From Candidatus Omnitrophota bacterium (GTDB lineage Bacteria; Hinthialibacterota; Hinthialibacteria; Hinthialibacterales; Hinthialibacteraceae): a stretch of DNA of 43,652 nucleotides. The stretch lies in the NCBI GenBank assembly GCA_003598175.1, contig QZKN01000033.1, forward strand, positions 1 through 43,652, read 5' to 3'. Shown here one piece after another: positions 17,682-29,548 of this stretch. A program made the position numbers and the translations under genes. Each line of letters starts with the position of its first letter. Within the stretch, counting starts at the first letter, position 1. The notes under the pieces are model-generated. The model saw only the letters and a list, made by a program, of their open reading frames with translations. It did no database searches and was not told the origin of the DNA.

Positions 17682-19202
17682 CTATTTTTCAATTCGTGGG
17701 AACAAGGGAGAGCCGGGTGTGACCGTTTTGCCCGCGGTCGCATCCGCATGATCCAGATCGGTCAAGAACGGACATTCGCCTAAGATCGGGCAGGCAAGAC
17801 GCGCGAGCATGTCTTCGGACTTATCGGGCATAATGGGATAGATCAACACCGCGATGGTTCGCAACGCTTCGGCGAGATTAAGGAGGACGCGGTCGAGCCG
17901 GTCGGCTTTGGCTTCGTCCTTGGCCAACGCCCACGGCGCCTGTTCGTCGACGTAGCGATTCGCGAGGGAGATGAGTTCCCAAATCGTGACCAACGCCAGA
18001 TGCATGGCGTAACGATCCATCTGCGTCGTATATGTTTCCACGGTTTGGCGCGTTTTTTGACGCAACGCGTCGTCCGTTCCGGCGGCGTGAGGAACCACGC
18101 TGTCGCGATATTTCTTGATCATCGAGAGCACGCGAGAGAAGAGGTTGCCCAGATCGTTGGCCAGATCGGCGTTATAGCGGGTAATGAGAGCGTCTTCCGA
18201 ATAATTCCCGTCCTGCCCGAAGGCGATTTCCCGCAAGAGGAAATAACGCAGCGGGTCGCGGCCGTAGACATCGAGCAAGGAATAGGGATCGACGACGTTG
18301 CCGATGGTTTTGGACATCTTTTCGCCTTTGTGGTAGATGAATCCGTGAACCAGAATCTGCCGCGGCAGCGGAATGTCGGTCGACATCAGCATGGCGGGCC
18401 AGAACACGGAATGGAATCGGTTGATGTCCTTACCGATCACGTGCACATTCGCCGGCCAGAAGGTATGGAACAATTCATCTTCCTTTAAAAATCCCACGCC
18501 GGTCAAATAATTGGAGAGCGCGTCGAACCAGACGTAGGCGACGTGGGTTTCATCCCACGGAATGGGAACGCCCCATTTTGTGGTGGCGCGGGAGACGCTG
18601 ATGTCCTGCAACCCCTGATCGAGAAGAGCCAGCATTTCGTTTTTATAGGTTTCCGGATAGACGAATTCGCTATTTTCGGCGTAATGGCGTTTCAAGGCAT
18701 CGCTATACGAGCTCAATTTAAAGAAATAATTGTCTTCCTCGATCCATTCCGTCGGGCGATTGTGGACCGGGCAATTGCCGTTGTTCAATTCCTTTTCCTG
18801 ATAATAATTTTCGCAGGAATAGCAATACCAGCCTTTATACGCGCTTTGATAGATATCGCCTTTTTGGTAGGAACGGCGCAGCATCTCCTGCGTCACGTCG
18901 TGGTGGCGCGGTTCGCTGGTGCGGATGAAGCCGTTCAGGCCGGAGCCGACTTTTTCGTGCAAATCCCGGAACAACGCCGCCATGCGGTCGCAGAATTCCA
19001 GCGTTGGGAGTCCGGCTTCCTTCGCCGCCCGTTCGACTTGCGCGCTGTGTTCGTCCACGCCGGACAGGAAAAACACCTTCATGCCCTGCATGCGGCGATA
19101 ACGCGCGATGGCGTCGGATGCAATGAATTCGTATGCGTGGCCGATATGCGGCCTGGCATTGACATAAGAAATCGCCGTGGTCAGGTAGAAGGTTTTGCTC
19201 AT
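17682..19202 (-). CDS. metG: Methionyl-tRNA synthetase
   Basis: A 506-residue class I aminoacyl-tRNA synthetase that charges tRNA-Met. The HIGH motif is PHIGH (18-22), the KMSKS motif is KMSKT (295-299), and the connective peptide has one metal knuckle (Cys127, Cys130, Cys144, His147). The catalytic core continues with the WFDALSNYLTG and GKDINRFHSVFWPA segments, then an anticodon-binding helical domain (about 350-480). The C-terminal tRNA-binding (Trbp111-like) extension found in some MetG proteins is absent, so this is the short form. GGAG lies 6 nt before ATG 19202. It is upstream, on the same strand, of the Cache/CheD-like gene, separated by 134 nt. No sign of decay; probably the housekeeping copy. 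Confidence 0.97.
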   Translation of the reverse strand: MSKTFYLTTAISYVNARPHIGHAYEFIASDAIARYRRMQGMKVFFLSGVDEHSAQVERAAKEAGLPTLEFCDRMAALFRDLHEKVGSGLNGFIRTSEPRHHDVTQEMLRRSYQKGDIYQSAYKGWYCYSCENYYQEKELNNGNCPVHNRPTEWIEEDNYFFKLSSYSDALKRHYAENSEFVYPETYKNEMLALLDQGLQDISVSRATTKWGVPIPWDETHVAYVWFDALSNYLTGVGFLKEDELFHTFWPANVHVIGKDINRFHSVFWPAMLMSTDIPLPRQILVHGFIYHKGEKMSKTIGNVVDPYSLLDVYGRDPLRYFLLREIAFGQDGNYSEDALITRYNADLANDLGNLFSRVLSMIKKYRDSVVPHAAGTDDALRQKTRQTVETYTTQMDRYAMHLALVTIWELISLANRYVDEQAPWALAKDEAKADRLDRVLLNLAEALRTIAVLIYPIMPDKSEDMLARLACPILGECPFLTDLDHADATAGKTVTPGSPLFPRIEK

Positions 19203-19235
19203 GGGATTCTCCGTTATGTTCGTATCGGTTTCGCC

Positions 19236-19264
19236 GAAGGGGCGGTTCGCGAACCGCCCCTACA
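19236..19264. repeat. GGGGCGGTTCGCGAACCGCCCC palindrome
   Basis: A near-perfect GC-rich palindrome with 11-bp arms lies between metG and the upstream membrane-protein gene. The same cargo, slightly diverged, sits inside mosaic repeat copy D (37565-37592). It may fold as an mRNA hairpin but has no T-run. Confidence 0.75.
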
Positions 19265-19347
19265 CGACTCATTCGCGAATGGTAACCGCATAAAGGAAAT
19301 ATGATATCTGTTGATGTGAATTCGGGCAACGAATACGCAGCATCTTT

Positions 19348-22182
19348 TTATTTCGTGCGAATGGGAACGGTGGTTCCATCTTCGAATACAATCGTACATA
19401 TGGCGTGAATGGTTTCGGGGAAATCCACATACTCCAGTCGGGAGACGAACAAGTGAAGTTTTTGGAAATAACGGTCGGGAATGCTCACGGTTCCGTCTTC
19501 GTGATCGAGCCGGATTCCCATCATGTCGCTGACGCCGATTTTCGCATGAAATCCCGGTTGGGTCTGCCATATGGCGCCGGGAACGGATTTTCCTTCCTCC
19601 TGCAAAAGGCGCAGTTCCAGGCGAACAATGCGTTTGCCATGAGTTCCAGGGGCAAAATCCAGTTCAAAACACAGATCCTTGCGGCCGTCAGGGATGCGTT
19701 CCCGATCGCCGACGCGATCGGCCAATTCGCCTATATATTCAAAGCGGTTGACATAGCGAGGTTCGGGCAAGAAAAAAGACGTCAATAAAATGGTCAGAAT
19801 CACAACCAAGACCGCCGCATCGAGAAACGTCTTCGATCCATGCGCCAACAACGGCTGCCGAGTCAACGCATCGCTCCATCGTTGCAAACGACGCCACACT
19901 CGATTTCCCGCGCCGAGAAAAATGCACAATACCAGAAACAGCCCACTCGCCATGCGCGCCGCGATGTCGTACCATGCCTGCTCGTAGCGGATTTCGAGCA
20001 CGCCGTTATGCAATTGGATACCAATCAATTTCCGGTCTTCCGGCGTTTCCGACGATTGTTCCATTCGCATTGTTCTCACCGGTGTGCCGTTGATATACGC
20101 GTTCCATTTGCGATACCGAGAAATTCCCAACCGCAGGTGTGAATTCGCCTTGGCTTCGGAGACTTCGAAGCGCAGATTCCGGCCTTCGCCGGGCAAGGGT
20201 GCGAGCGTTCCCGGCCCGTCCATGATCCAGCCCTGCCCGTTCCAGGCGGAGCGTTCGTAGAGGATCATTTCCTGATTTTCATACACCGGCGTCAAACCCT
20301 CCAATTTTTGAATTTCATGATACGGAGCGATTTTCCAGTCGAATACGTATTTCACGTTGGCCAGGTCCATCGTTCGTTCATGAAAGAAAAAGGGGCGCGT
20401 GCCGATGATGACGGCGGGCATATACACCGGGCCGGCAATACCGATCGCAGCGAATGCGGGAGCGGAAACCATCCGCCAGGAATCGTAGGTTAATGCGCGC
20501 AACGAAAGTAGGGGATTTTGAAAAAACAATTCCGGCCCCCGTTCCGGCTCCCGCGCTTCCAACACATGCAGCATGTCGATGAACCAGGGCCAATACGAAG
20601 GCGTTTCCGGCGGCGATCCGACGCGTTCCGCCATCGGTTCGACATGCCAACGCCACGCGGAAACCAGTACATTTTTACCGAACGCCAATAAAGGAGTAGA
20701 AAGCAACACAAGAACGGAAATGACGCAGAAATCCGAGAGAATCCGACGAAAATATGCGTGAGATTCCGGCGAGGAGGCAGCGGATTCGTTCGTTGGCGTT
20801 TCAAAAAAAGTGAACGTGAACGAGGTACGATCCAGCCGGCACTGCAGCGATGTACCCAGGAAACCGGCGGCGAGCAGCATGGCGCTGATTTTGCCGATGC
20901 CAACCAGTCGTTCCAGTTGGATGTGTTCGAAAAACGCCTGCGCCAGTTCGAGTTTAAAGAAAGTACGAGCCGCGTCCATCCCTAAAAAGATGTTGACCGC
21001 GCTGAAAAGAGCGAGCGCGACGGCAAACAAACGCCGGGAAAACAGTCCCCACACGATCCCGATGAGTCCCAGCGTGGTGTGGAAGGCGGTCGCGTTTTGA
21101 AACAGAGTCCCGTTCATGATTTCCCGGCCGATGTCCGGCATGGTTCGCCCCCAAAAGCCGTACGGATAGATCCATTCGCGGCTAAACAGGAAGGGAAACC
21201 ACCAAAACGCAGCGAGTCCGACGCCGATCAGAATTCCGGCGCTTTTAAAAACGAAGGTAGTATCGGCTGAAGCGGGAGAGGATTCTTCCTTTGCAGGATC
21301 CGATTCGGCGACCAGGCAGTTCTTGCTCATCATCCTCCGAACAAAAAGCAGGAGCGCGATCCACAACGTGTTGGTATACAAAAAAAGCGGATGGAGCAGG
21401 ATGGAAACGCACAGGACGGCCGCTAGTTTCAAAATCCGCCATTTCGTAAACGGAGTGCTGAAATCCGCGCAGAGTGAAAACGCATACAGCGACAGGCCGA
21501 ATCCCAATCCACTCGCCCACATGCCGATAAAGAAGAATTGGGGCCAACCGAAATTCATCCCGTCGCCGCCGTCGAGCAGAAGAAACAGGAGAAGAAACAG
21601 CGCCGCGATACGTCCGAACCATTTGCGCACGATCGCGTAGAGGAGAAACGCAAAGGTTATATAGCTCAGGAACACGACGATGGTGTATGCCCATTCCCGA
21701 GTAAACAAGCCGAAGGTCAACAATCGAAACAAGCAAAAAATCAAATTTCCGCCCGGCGGATATAATTCATTGAGAGGAAAACCGGCGCCGAAAGCGGTGC
21801 ACCATCCTGTCAGGCTCCAATTGCAGCGTAGATTCCATTCGCTGAGAGTGGCCAGAGTGAAATGCATCAAATGATCGCCGGACGAATTCAATCCGTGCGC
21901 CAGGGGATCGCGATCGATCCACACGATTGCGCCAAGAAAAGCGATGATTCCCGTGATTTCAAGCAATCCCATCCAACCACATCGTGGGATGCGTTTCCCA
22001 AGTTTTTCGGCGAAAGCATACAGCCATAAAAAAATAAAAATCAGGATCACCGCTTCGTGAAAGCAATACACGCCGGTCATTTGCAGGCCGGGGATCGCCA
22101 AACCGGTTGTCAGCGCCGCGCGAAGAACAATCCAGACAAGAAAGAGAAATCCCTGCGCCAATATAAAACGAAGATTCCACAT
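19348..22182 (-). CDS. Large polytopic membrane protein, GT-C / PTPS-related type
   Basis: A 944-residue integral membrane protein. The N-terminal two thirds hold about twelve to fourteen hydrophobic segments, with SGDHLMHFTLATLSEW in the first loop, a YPPGGNLIFCLFRLLTFG segment and an aromatic-rich GWPQFFFIGMWASGLGFGL stretch. This order, with an Asp-His in loop 1 and a Pro-rich loop, is typical of GT-C-like proteins related to the membrane domain annotated as 6-pyruvoyl-tetrahydropterin synthase-related. The rest has beta-rich soluble regions, including an Asn-x-Pro loop and a final RLELRLLQEEG domain, flanking two more membrane helices near 750 and 795. It may transfer sugar from a lipid-linked donor, or process polysaccharide, but the substrate is unknown and no glycan operon surrounds it. 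ATG 22182 is preferred over TTG 22188; AAGGCGG lies about 10 nt upstream. Confidence 0.75.
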   Translation of the reverse strand: MWNLRFILAQGFLFLVWIVLRAALTTGLAIPGLQMTGVYCFHEAVILIFIFLWLYAFAEKLGKRIPRCGWMGLLEITGIIAFLGAIVWIDRDPLAHGLNSSGDHLMHFTLATLSEWNLRCNWSLTGWCTAFGAGFPLNELYPPGGNLIFCLFRLLTFGLFTREWAYTIVVFLSYITFAFLLYAIVRKWFGRIAALFLLLFLLLDGGDGMNFGWPQFFFIGMWASGLGFGLSLYAFSLCADFSTPFTKWRILKLAAVLCVSILLHPLFLYTNTLWIALLLFVRRMMSKNCLVAESDPAKEESSPASADTTFVFKSAGILIGVGLAAFWWFPFLFSREWIYPYGFWGRTMPDIGREIMNGTLFQNATAFHTTLGLIGIVWGLFSRRLFAVALALFSAVNIFLGMDAARTFFKLELAQAFFEHIQLERLVGIGKISAMLLAAGFLGTSLQCRLDRTSFTFTFFETPTNESAASSPESHAYFRRILSDFCVISVLVLLSTPLLAFGKNVLVSAWRWHVEPMAERVGSPPETPSYWPWFIDMLHVLEAREPERGPELFFQNPLLSLRALTYDSWRMVSAPAFAAIGIAGPVYMPAVIIGTRPFFFHERTMDLANVKYVFDWKIAPYHEIQKLEGLTPVYENQEMILYERSAWNGQGWIMDGPGTLAPLPGEGRNLRFEVSEAKANSHLRLGISRYRKWNAYINGTPVRTMRMEQSSETPEDRKLIGIQLHNGVLEIRYEQAWYDIAARMASGLFLVLCIFLGAGNRVWRRLQRWSDALTRQPLLAHGSKTFLDAAVLVVILTILLTSFFLPEPRYVNRFEYIGELADRVGDRERIPDGRKDLCFELDFAPGTHGKRIVRLELRLLQEEGKSVPGAIWQTQPGFHAKIGVSDMMGIRLDHEDGTVSIPDRYFQKLHLFVSRLEYVDFPETIHAICTIVFEDGTTVPIRTK

Positions 22183-22188
22183 CGACAA

Positions 22189-22846
22189 CGCACCGCCTTG
22201 AAATTATGGTCTTGCGTTTTCGCCGTTTATTATGAGCATTCCCCCCTGACATGCAAAGTGGTTCTTTATTATAATTGCCAATATCCTGCCGAAAAAGGAT
22301 GCAACAAATGAAACGGCGACCAAAAAGACAGGAGAGCAATCGCGGCAGGAGGTGATTTACGTTTGATTTTTATGGAAGAAAACAATTATGAAACCGTTGT
22401 TTTTTTTCGTGTCGGCGCTCATAACCAAGTGTATTAGAATTTTTCCTCCTGGAATCCAACCTATATCCGGATCGATCTATGCACCACAAATTCCTATTTT
22501 TTCCCCTGTGAATATCGCAATCACCTTTTTCTGCCTAAGTCCACGAAAATCAGAGATTAAATTGCATGTAATATACCACAATATATTGTGGATGAATTGT
22601 GGATAGATACTTTTTATTGTGTAGGCTATTGACAGAACGGAAAGATCTCGCTATAGTTTTGCCGTTCGAGATGAGAACATGCCGATTCAATATTTTGCGG
22701 CCGGCATCCGCAGTGAAATCGGATGCGTCGCATGGTATATTTTATGACTTCCGATGAGACGATATGCACGAACTCTTTAGAAATCAGGCATTTACATCAT
22801 AAATATTCCTTCATGTAAATCCGTTTCAAGAGTTGAGGGATATTCC
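22189..22846. other. Divergent intergenic region upstream of smc
   Basis: The 658-nt gap separates the divergent membrane-protein gene and smc. It contains the smc promoter (22631-22659), a small stem GCATCCG/CGGATGC near 22707-22727 in the smc leader, and an AT-rich central part. A 72-codon frame at 22388-22606 begins with a hydrophobic stretch but has no ribosome site or family resemblance, so I do not call it. Confidence 0.6.
22631..22659 (+). promoter_or_regulatory. Sigma-70-type promoter of smc
   Basis: A consensus -35 TTGACA (22631-22636) and -10 TATAGT (22654-22659) are separated by the ideal 17 nt. Transcription would begin near 22666, leaving a leader of about 180 nt before the smc ATG. 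This is the best housekeeping promoter in the window. Confidence 0.75.
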
Positions 22847-25800
22847 ATGCTTCTTAAAAAATTAACGATATCCGGGTTTAAGTCGTTTGCCGATAAAGTC
22901 GAAATCGAATTCGAAAAAGGCGTGACCGGCATTATCGGTCCAAATGGTTGCGGGAAATCCAACCTTTCCGACGCCATCCGTTGGGTAATCGGCGAGCACA
23001 ATCCCCGCCGTTTGCGCGGCGGGGTCATGCAGGACATGATTTTCAACGGCTCCGCCAACCGCCCGGCCGCGGGAATGGCCGAAGTGTCGCTTTTGTTCGA
23101 CAATCCGAACGGATTGCTGCCGATATCTTATCGCGAGGTTTCGATCACACGGAAATTATATCGCAACGGCGACAGCGATTATTTTATCAATCGCACCAAA
23201 TGCCGTTTAAAAGACATCACCGACCTGTTTCTCGATTCCGGGATCGGCACCAACGCCTATTCTATGATGGAACAGGGGCGGGTGGACATGATCGTCAACG
23301 CCAAACCGATCCAACGGCGCGAGATTCTGGAAGAAGCGGCCGGCGTCTCCCGCTTTCTGCATCGAAAAACCGAAGCGTTGCGTAAACTCGAACGCACCGA
23401 CACGGACCTGACCCGCATCAACGATATTCTCAGTGAATTGCAGCGGCAGCGGCGGTCGCTCGAACGACAGGCAAAGCAGGCCGAATTGGCCAAAAAATAC
23501 AGAAAGACCTTGATCGAAGTCGATTACGTCCTTCATACCCGCAAGGGGAAATCTCTTCATGATCATTTGGATAAACTCACTTCGCGCCTGAAAGGATTGC
23601 AGGCGCAACTGGAGATGTTTCAAGGCCAGTTGCGGGAAATACGCGAGCGCAAACATGCCCTGAATACCAAAATGCAGGAGCAGGATCTCATCAACCGCAA
23701 GCAGCGCGACGCCTATTCCACCGCCACCGCGCGTTTGGAGCAAATGGAACATCACCTGCATTCTTTAACCGAGCGTTGTGCGGAATATGCGCAATTACAA
23801 ACTCGCCTGTTGGAAGAATGCGAAACGGATCAAAAACGCATCGAAGAGGAACAACGCCGTATTCTACAAGCTGAAGAGCAGGTTGTCCTATTAACAGAAG
23901 AAATCGAGACCTTGAAAAACTCGATTCTGGAACAAAGTGAAATCCTGTCGCAAGTGGTCCAACAATCCGTGACAATCGAAACCGCTGGTCAGGAAAAACA
24001 AAAGGCCTATCTCGACATCGAACATCAAATCACGGAAAAAAAGAATCAGCAGCGATTGTGGGAGCGGGAAAAGGAACATTACACCCATCGCCTGGAGCAA
24101 GTCAAAAAAGAGCAGGACCATACCGCAAAAGAAATCACGCTCCACAACGAAAAATTAAATGAATTGACGCACGAACTATCCCAAGTGGATGCGCTTGTAT
24201 TGGAGATGCAAGGCCAATTGGAAACCGTTCGCGCCCGTTTGCACACGTTGACCGAGACGGAATCGATCGCCAAAACCGGCTTGAACGCCTGCGAACGGCG
24301 TTGGCAGCAAGCTCATTCCCGCTGGGAATCCCTTTCCGAGCTGCAGGCGAAATTGGAAGGGTATGATGAAGGCGTGCGGTTTCTCCTGCGAGGTGGAATC
24401 GGTTCCAATGCGAATTTGCTCGGCACGTTGGCGGAAAAAATTCATGTCGAACCGGGTTACGAGCGCGCCATCGAAGCCGCACTATCGAGCAAATTGCAGG
24501 CCGTGCTCGCACAAACCGACGAGGCCGTTCTCGCAGCGATTTCCAAATTGCAGGACGAAAAGAAGGGGCGGGTTTCGTTTTTGCCGCTCAATGCAACGGC
24601 GGGAAAGGAGATTGCGGAAGTTCCCGCCGAATTGAGCCGTTTCAAGCCATTATCCTCGCTGGTTCAATGCGAGGAAGCCTATCTCCCTTTCATCAAGCGC
24701 TTATTGGACCAGATTTATCTTGTAAACGAATTAACCGAAGCGTTTCCATTGCGCAATCTTTTGCCGTTCGGCGTAAAAATCGTGACTCCCTCCGGCGATA
24801 TTGTTGAAAACGACGGCTGCATAACCGGTGGTTTTTCCACCGGTTCGCAAATCCTGAATCGCGCGTCGGAAATCAGCCGCCTGGCGGAGACGGTTCAACT
24901 CTTGCAGGAAGAAAAAATCAAACTCGAAGCGCACGTGCAAAACGTTCGCAAAGAAAATTCGCTGCTGTCCGCCGAACGGGACAATGTACGGCAAACGCTG
25001 CTCGAAAAACAGAACCGCCAACGGGCGTTGCGAGACGAATTGGAACGAACCCAAAAACAATTGCATCGTCTCAATCAAACGGACCAGGCCTACAAAACCG
25101 AAGAAGAAACATTGATCCGGGCGATCGAAGCCGGTTCACGCGAAGAGGAACATCGTTCACGGCAGATTGAAGAATTGAACCGGAACAAAGATGAGCTGGA
25201 AGCTGTTCTGAACGAATTTCAGACCGCTATTGAGGAGTATCGGGAAAAACGAAGAGAAATCGAAGAACGCCTGGCGGAACAACGGATGGTAAAATTGGAA
25301 AAATCGAAAGACCGGGAACGCTGGTCCGCGGATATCGAAACGGTTGGCCGCCACTTAAAGGAATTGGAACGTGGAATCGAGGAAAAACGGCATTTGGCCG
25401 GTCAGCAGGAAGAACGCCGTTTCGAAACGCTGCAATCCATCGAAGAAAGCAAAAACACCATCACACAACTGCGGGAAGATCGAAATTCATTGTGGAAAGA
25501 AGTGCAGGAAAACGAGGAAATTCATCGCGGACTCCGCGCAGAAATCCAAAAAATCGAAGAAGAAGAAAATCGCAATCAGGATCAATACGAACTCATACGT
25601 AAAGATAAGGATACAGCCGACCAGGAGCGCATGAAATATCAGGTAGAAGAGGAATATTGGCGGCGTCAATTTGAAGAAACCTACGCAGTGTTGGACAATC
25701 GGGAGGAATTGGAACGGGACGAGCGCGGCGACGACGAGTTGAAGGAAAAATCCTCCTTTTTCCGCCGGCGCCTGGAACAGCTCGGCCTCGTGAACGAATT

Positions 25801-26464
25801 GGCGATCGAGGAATATGAAGAAGTGCGCCAGCGGTGCGATTTTTTGGAAGAGCAGAAAAACGACCTGGAAAAATCCAAAGCCGATTTGTTGTCCACCACG
25901 AAAGAACTGCACAGCACCACCGTCGAATTGTTTTTAAAAACGTTCGAGCAGGTAAAAGAGAATTTCAATCATATGTTCCGGCGCATGTTCAACGGCGGAC
26001 GGGCGGAACTGATTCTGCTGGAAGGCGATCCGATGGAAGCCGGGATTGAGATCGAAGTCCAGCCTCCCGGCAAGAAGTTGCAATCCATTACCTTGCTTTC
26101 CGGTGGAGAAAAAGCATTGGTGGCCATTGCATTGCTGTTCGCCGTCTATGAAATCAAACCGAGTCCGTTCTGTCTGCTGGATGAAATCGACGCGCCGTTG
26201 GACGACAATAACATTGGCCGGTTTACGAATCTGTTGCGGGGATTTCTGGATCATTCTCAATTTCTGATCATCACACATAGTAAAAAGACCATGGAAATCA
26301 GCGACGCCCTCTATGGAGTGACGATGGCGGAGGAGGGTGTTTCCTCCGTGTATTCCATGCAATTCAACAAGAGCAAAACGACGCAGCTGCCGGTCCCTGA
26401 AAATGAGAGATACGAGGAGATGGAGCCGGAATTGGAGCCGGTGTTTGAGGAAGTTGCAGTATGA
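22847..26464 (+). CDS. smc: Chromosome segregation ATPase SMC
   Basis: A 1205-residue SMC protein of full length. The N-terminal Walker A is GPNGCGKSN (31-39) and the Q-loop region follows. Two long coiled-coil arms (about 165-500 and 670-1020, rich in Glu/Lys/Gln/Leu heptads) flank the hinge (about 505-670, starting [12 protein letters not shown] and with [18 protein letters not shown]). The C-terminal head has the ABC signature [20 protein letters not shown] (about 1082-1101) and Walker [15 protein letters not shown]. It dimerises at the hinge and with ScpA/ScpB forms bacterial condensin, loading on DNA near the origin; scpA and scpB are not in this window. GAGG lies 9 nt before ATG 22847, a strong promoter lies 190 nt upstream and an intrinsic terminator follows, so it is a single-gene transcript. 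Confidence 0.98.
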   Translation: MLLKKLTISGFKSFADKVEIEFEKGVTGIIGPNGCGKSNLSDAIRWVIGEHNPRRLRGGVMQDMIFNGSANRPAAGMAEVSLLFDNPNGLLPISYREVSITRKLYRNGDSDYFINRTKCRLKDITDLFLDSGIGTNAYSMMEQGRVDMIVNAKPIQRREILEEAAGVSRFLHRKTEALRKLERTDTDLTRINDILSELQRQRRSLERQAKQAELAKKYRKTLIEVDYVLHTRKGKSLHDHLDKLTSRLKGLQAQLEMFQGQLREIRERKHALNTKMQEQDLINRKQRDAYSTATARLEQMEHHLHSLTERCAEYAQLQTRLLEECETDQKRIEEEQRRILQAEEQVVLLTEEIETLKNSILEQSEILSQVVQQSVTIETAGQEKQKAYLDIEHQITEKKNQQRLWEREKEHYTHRLEQVKKEQDHTAKEITLHNEKLNELTHELSQVDALVLEMQGQLETVRARLHTLTETESIAKTGLNACERRWQQAHSRWESLSELQAKLEGYDEGVRFLLRGGIGSNANLLGTLAEKIHVEPGYERAIEAALSSKLQAVLAQTDEAVLAAISKLQDEKKGRVSFLPLNATAGKEIAEVPAELSRFKPLSSLVQCEEAYLPFIKRLLDQIYLVNELTEAFPLRNLLPFGVKIVTPSGDIVENDGCITGGFSTGSQILNRASEISRLAETVQLLQEEKIKLEAHVQNVRKENSLLSAERDNVRQTLLEKQNRQRALRDELERTQKQLHRLNQTDQAYKTEEETLIRAIEAGSREEEHRSRQIEELNRNKDELEAVLNEFQTAIEEYREKRREIEERLAEQRMVKLEKSKDRERWSADIETVGRHLKELERGIEEKRHLAGQQEERRFETLQSIEESKNTITQLREDRNSLWKEVQENEEIHRGLRAEIQKIEEEENRNQDQYELIRKDKDTADQERMKYQVEEEYWRRQFEETYAVLDNREELERDERGDDELKEKSSFFRRRLEQLGLVNELAIEEYEEVRQRCDFLEEQKNDLEKSKADLLSTTKELHSTTVELFLKTFEQVKENFNHMFRRMFNGGRAELILLEGDPMEAGIEIEVQPPGKKLQSITLLSGGEKALVAIALLFAVYEIKPSPFCLLDEIDAPLDDNNIGRFTNLLRGFLDHSQFLIITHSKKTMEISDALYGVTMAEEGVSSVYSMQFNKSKTTQLPVPENERYEEMEPELEPVFEEVAV

Positions 26465-27969
<1,505 letters not shown>

Positions 27970-28148
27970 ACGTTCCGAACCGAGTCATTTGGGCTGGAGA
28001 CGTTTCGCAGAGGGATCATGAATCCTCCCGGTTGCGATCCAAAATAGAAGGAAGTGATCCCGCAACCGGCCATGTGGTTGAAACAAGGCCGCGAGCAGTT
28101 TATCCTGTTCGATTTCAAGTATTGTGGGCTTGTCGTATCGGAAGGACC

Positions 28149-29036
28149 ATGTTATTCAGATGGAAAAAAAGATCACCATTACGCCGTAAGAAAACCAGTT
28201 GGCTGACTCCGCAATTGTTGGGGGTGCTCTTCGTCATCCTCTCGTTGGCGCTCATGTTGGTATTTGCACCGGAGAAAGAAGAATATCCAACCGATTTTTT
28301 GTCTCGCGCCATGAACAATCCGATTGCCGCCATACAAAGCATTCGGAACATGACTCATACCTTCATTCGCAACATGGCGGATAATTTTCATGCGAAAGCC
28401 GAACTGCAAACGTTGCGAATCGAAATGGAAAAAATTCAAAACGAGAACGTCGAACTCCATTATAAACTTCGCCAGCTGGAAAATTTTCGCGAAGCGTTGA
28501 ACCTCCCCCGAACGGAATCGTATCGAACCGTTCCGGCCATTGTTTGCCGACGGGACAACCGCATGACCAATTCGTTCGTCATCGATCGCGGAACGGAAGC
28601 CGGTTTGTCCATCAATCAGGCGGTCATGTGCACCACCGGCATGGTTGGCCGCACCTATCGTCTGCGTCCTCATGCGGCCTGGGTGCAACTCCTGACCGAT
28701 CCGGGGTGCACCATTCCTGTCTATGTAAAAGATACGCCGTACGAGGGAATCCTCCGAGGCCGTGAAGATAGGCAGGGATTGGTGTTAACCGACCAATATT
28801 TGAAGGAAATGGGAGACGAAACCCGGACGCCGGAGCCCGGCCAGGCGGTCTTCACATCCGGGGTAGACAAAGTCTTCCAACGGGATTTGTTGGCCGGATA
28901 TATCACCAGCGGCGCCAACGAGGAAGGTTTGTCCGTCATCCCGGCGGTGGATTTCGATGCGGTCAAAGCCGTTTATGTCATTCTCAACACCGTTGTGCAG
29001 GAAGAGATGTTGTCTCTTCTGATCGAAGAAGACTAA
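28149..29036 (+). CDS. mreC: Rod shape-determining protein MreC
   Basis: A 295-residue bitopic periplasmic protein of the elongasome that bridges MreB filaments to PBP2. It has a basic cytoplasmic N-terminus (RWKKRSPLRRKKTSW), one membrane helix (about 22-40, LLGVLFVILSLALMLVFA), a coiled-coil (about 75-115, AELQTLRIEMEKIQNENVEL) and the double beta-barrel domain (VPAIVCRRDN, FVIDRGTEAGLSINQAV, GMVGRTYRL, FTSGVDKVFQRDLLAGYI). ATG 28149 fits because the basic N-terminus and helix start there; a longer in-frame start at 28032 adds 39 residues with no MreC resemblance. GGAAGG is close upstream. It is 179 nt from mreB and 1 nt from mreD. Confidence 0.95.
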   Translation: MLFRWKKRSPLRRKKTSWLTPQLLGVLFVILSLALMLVFAPEKEEYPTDFLSRAMNNPIAAIQSIRNMTHTFIRNMADNFHAKAELQTLRIEMEKIQNENVELHYKLRQLENFREALNLPRTESYRTVPAIVCRRDNRMTNSFVIDRGTEAGLSINQAVMCTTGMVGRTYRLRPHAAWVQLLTDPGCTIPVYVKDTPYEGILRGREDRQGLVLTDQYLKEMGDETRTPEPGQAVFTSGVDKVFQRDLLAGYITSGANEEGLSVIPAVDFDAVKAVYVILNTVVQEEMLSLLIEED

Positions 29037-29037
29037 C

Positions 29038-29544
29038 ATGATTTCCATGATCATCTTTATTATAACTTTTTTCGGAGATCTCATTGTGCGGATTGTACTG
29101 AATCCGGGGGCATGGAGTCCGGATTTGCTTTTGTTGAGCGTCCTGTACATCACGTTGAACCGCCCGTTGGGAGAAGCGTATCTTTATGCGTTCCTGGCCG
29201 GCCTGTGTTGGGACAGCGTTTTTTTTGAAATACCGGGGACGCATTCGTTATTATTTATTCTGGCCGCCATGATCACCGCCAAATTGCGACTGGTGATCTG
29301 GGCGCAATTCAGCATATCGAGGCTGGTGATCGGGGTTCTGGCGGTCGTGTTCGTTCGGTTCGGAGAGGTTATTTTCTGGTTATCTTATCTCGAATATGAA
29401 ATCCCTTTGATTTTGCCGTATAAATACATATTATACGGCTCCATCGTAACCGGGATTTGTTTTATGATCTATCCGATGCTGTTTCTTCCGATCCAATCGA
29501 TCCTGCAAAAGAATACGCAGCCTATGATTTTCTTGGGGAGATGA
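29038..29544 (+). CDS. mreD: Rod shape-determining protein MreD
   Basis: A 168-residue polytopic inner-membrane protein with about five to six hydrophobic segments, including the characteristic PDLLLLSVLYITLNRPLGEA and the FLAGLCWDSVF loop of MreD. It works with MreC and RodA/PBP2 in side-wall synthesis. It starts one base after the mreC stop (29036), so it is translationally coupled, and ends 4 nt before mrdA. MreD is poorly conserved, so the call rests on length, topology and position. Confidence 0.92.
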   Translation: MISMIIFIITFFGDLIVRIVLNPGAWSPDLLLLSVLYITLNRPLGEAYLYAFLAGLCWDSVFFEIPGTHSLLFILAAMITAKLRLVIWAQFSISRLVIGVLAVVFVRFGEVIFWLSYLEYEIPLILPYKYILYGSIVTGICFMIYPMLFLPIQSILQKNTQPMIFLGR

Positions 29545-29548
29545 GAGA

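Noticed and set aside
22388-22606. 72-codon frame with a hydrophobic start upstream of smc
   Set aside because: No Shine-Dalgarno, no conserved motif, and it lies in a divergent promoter region.
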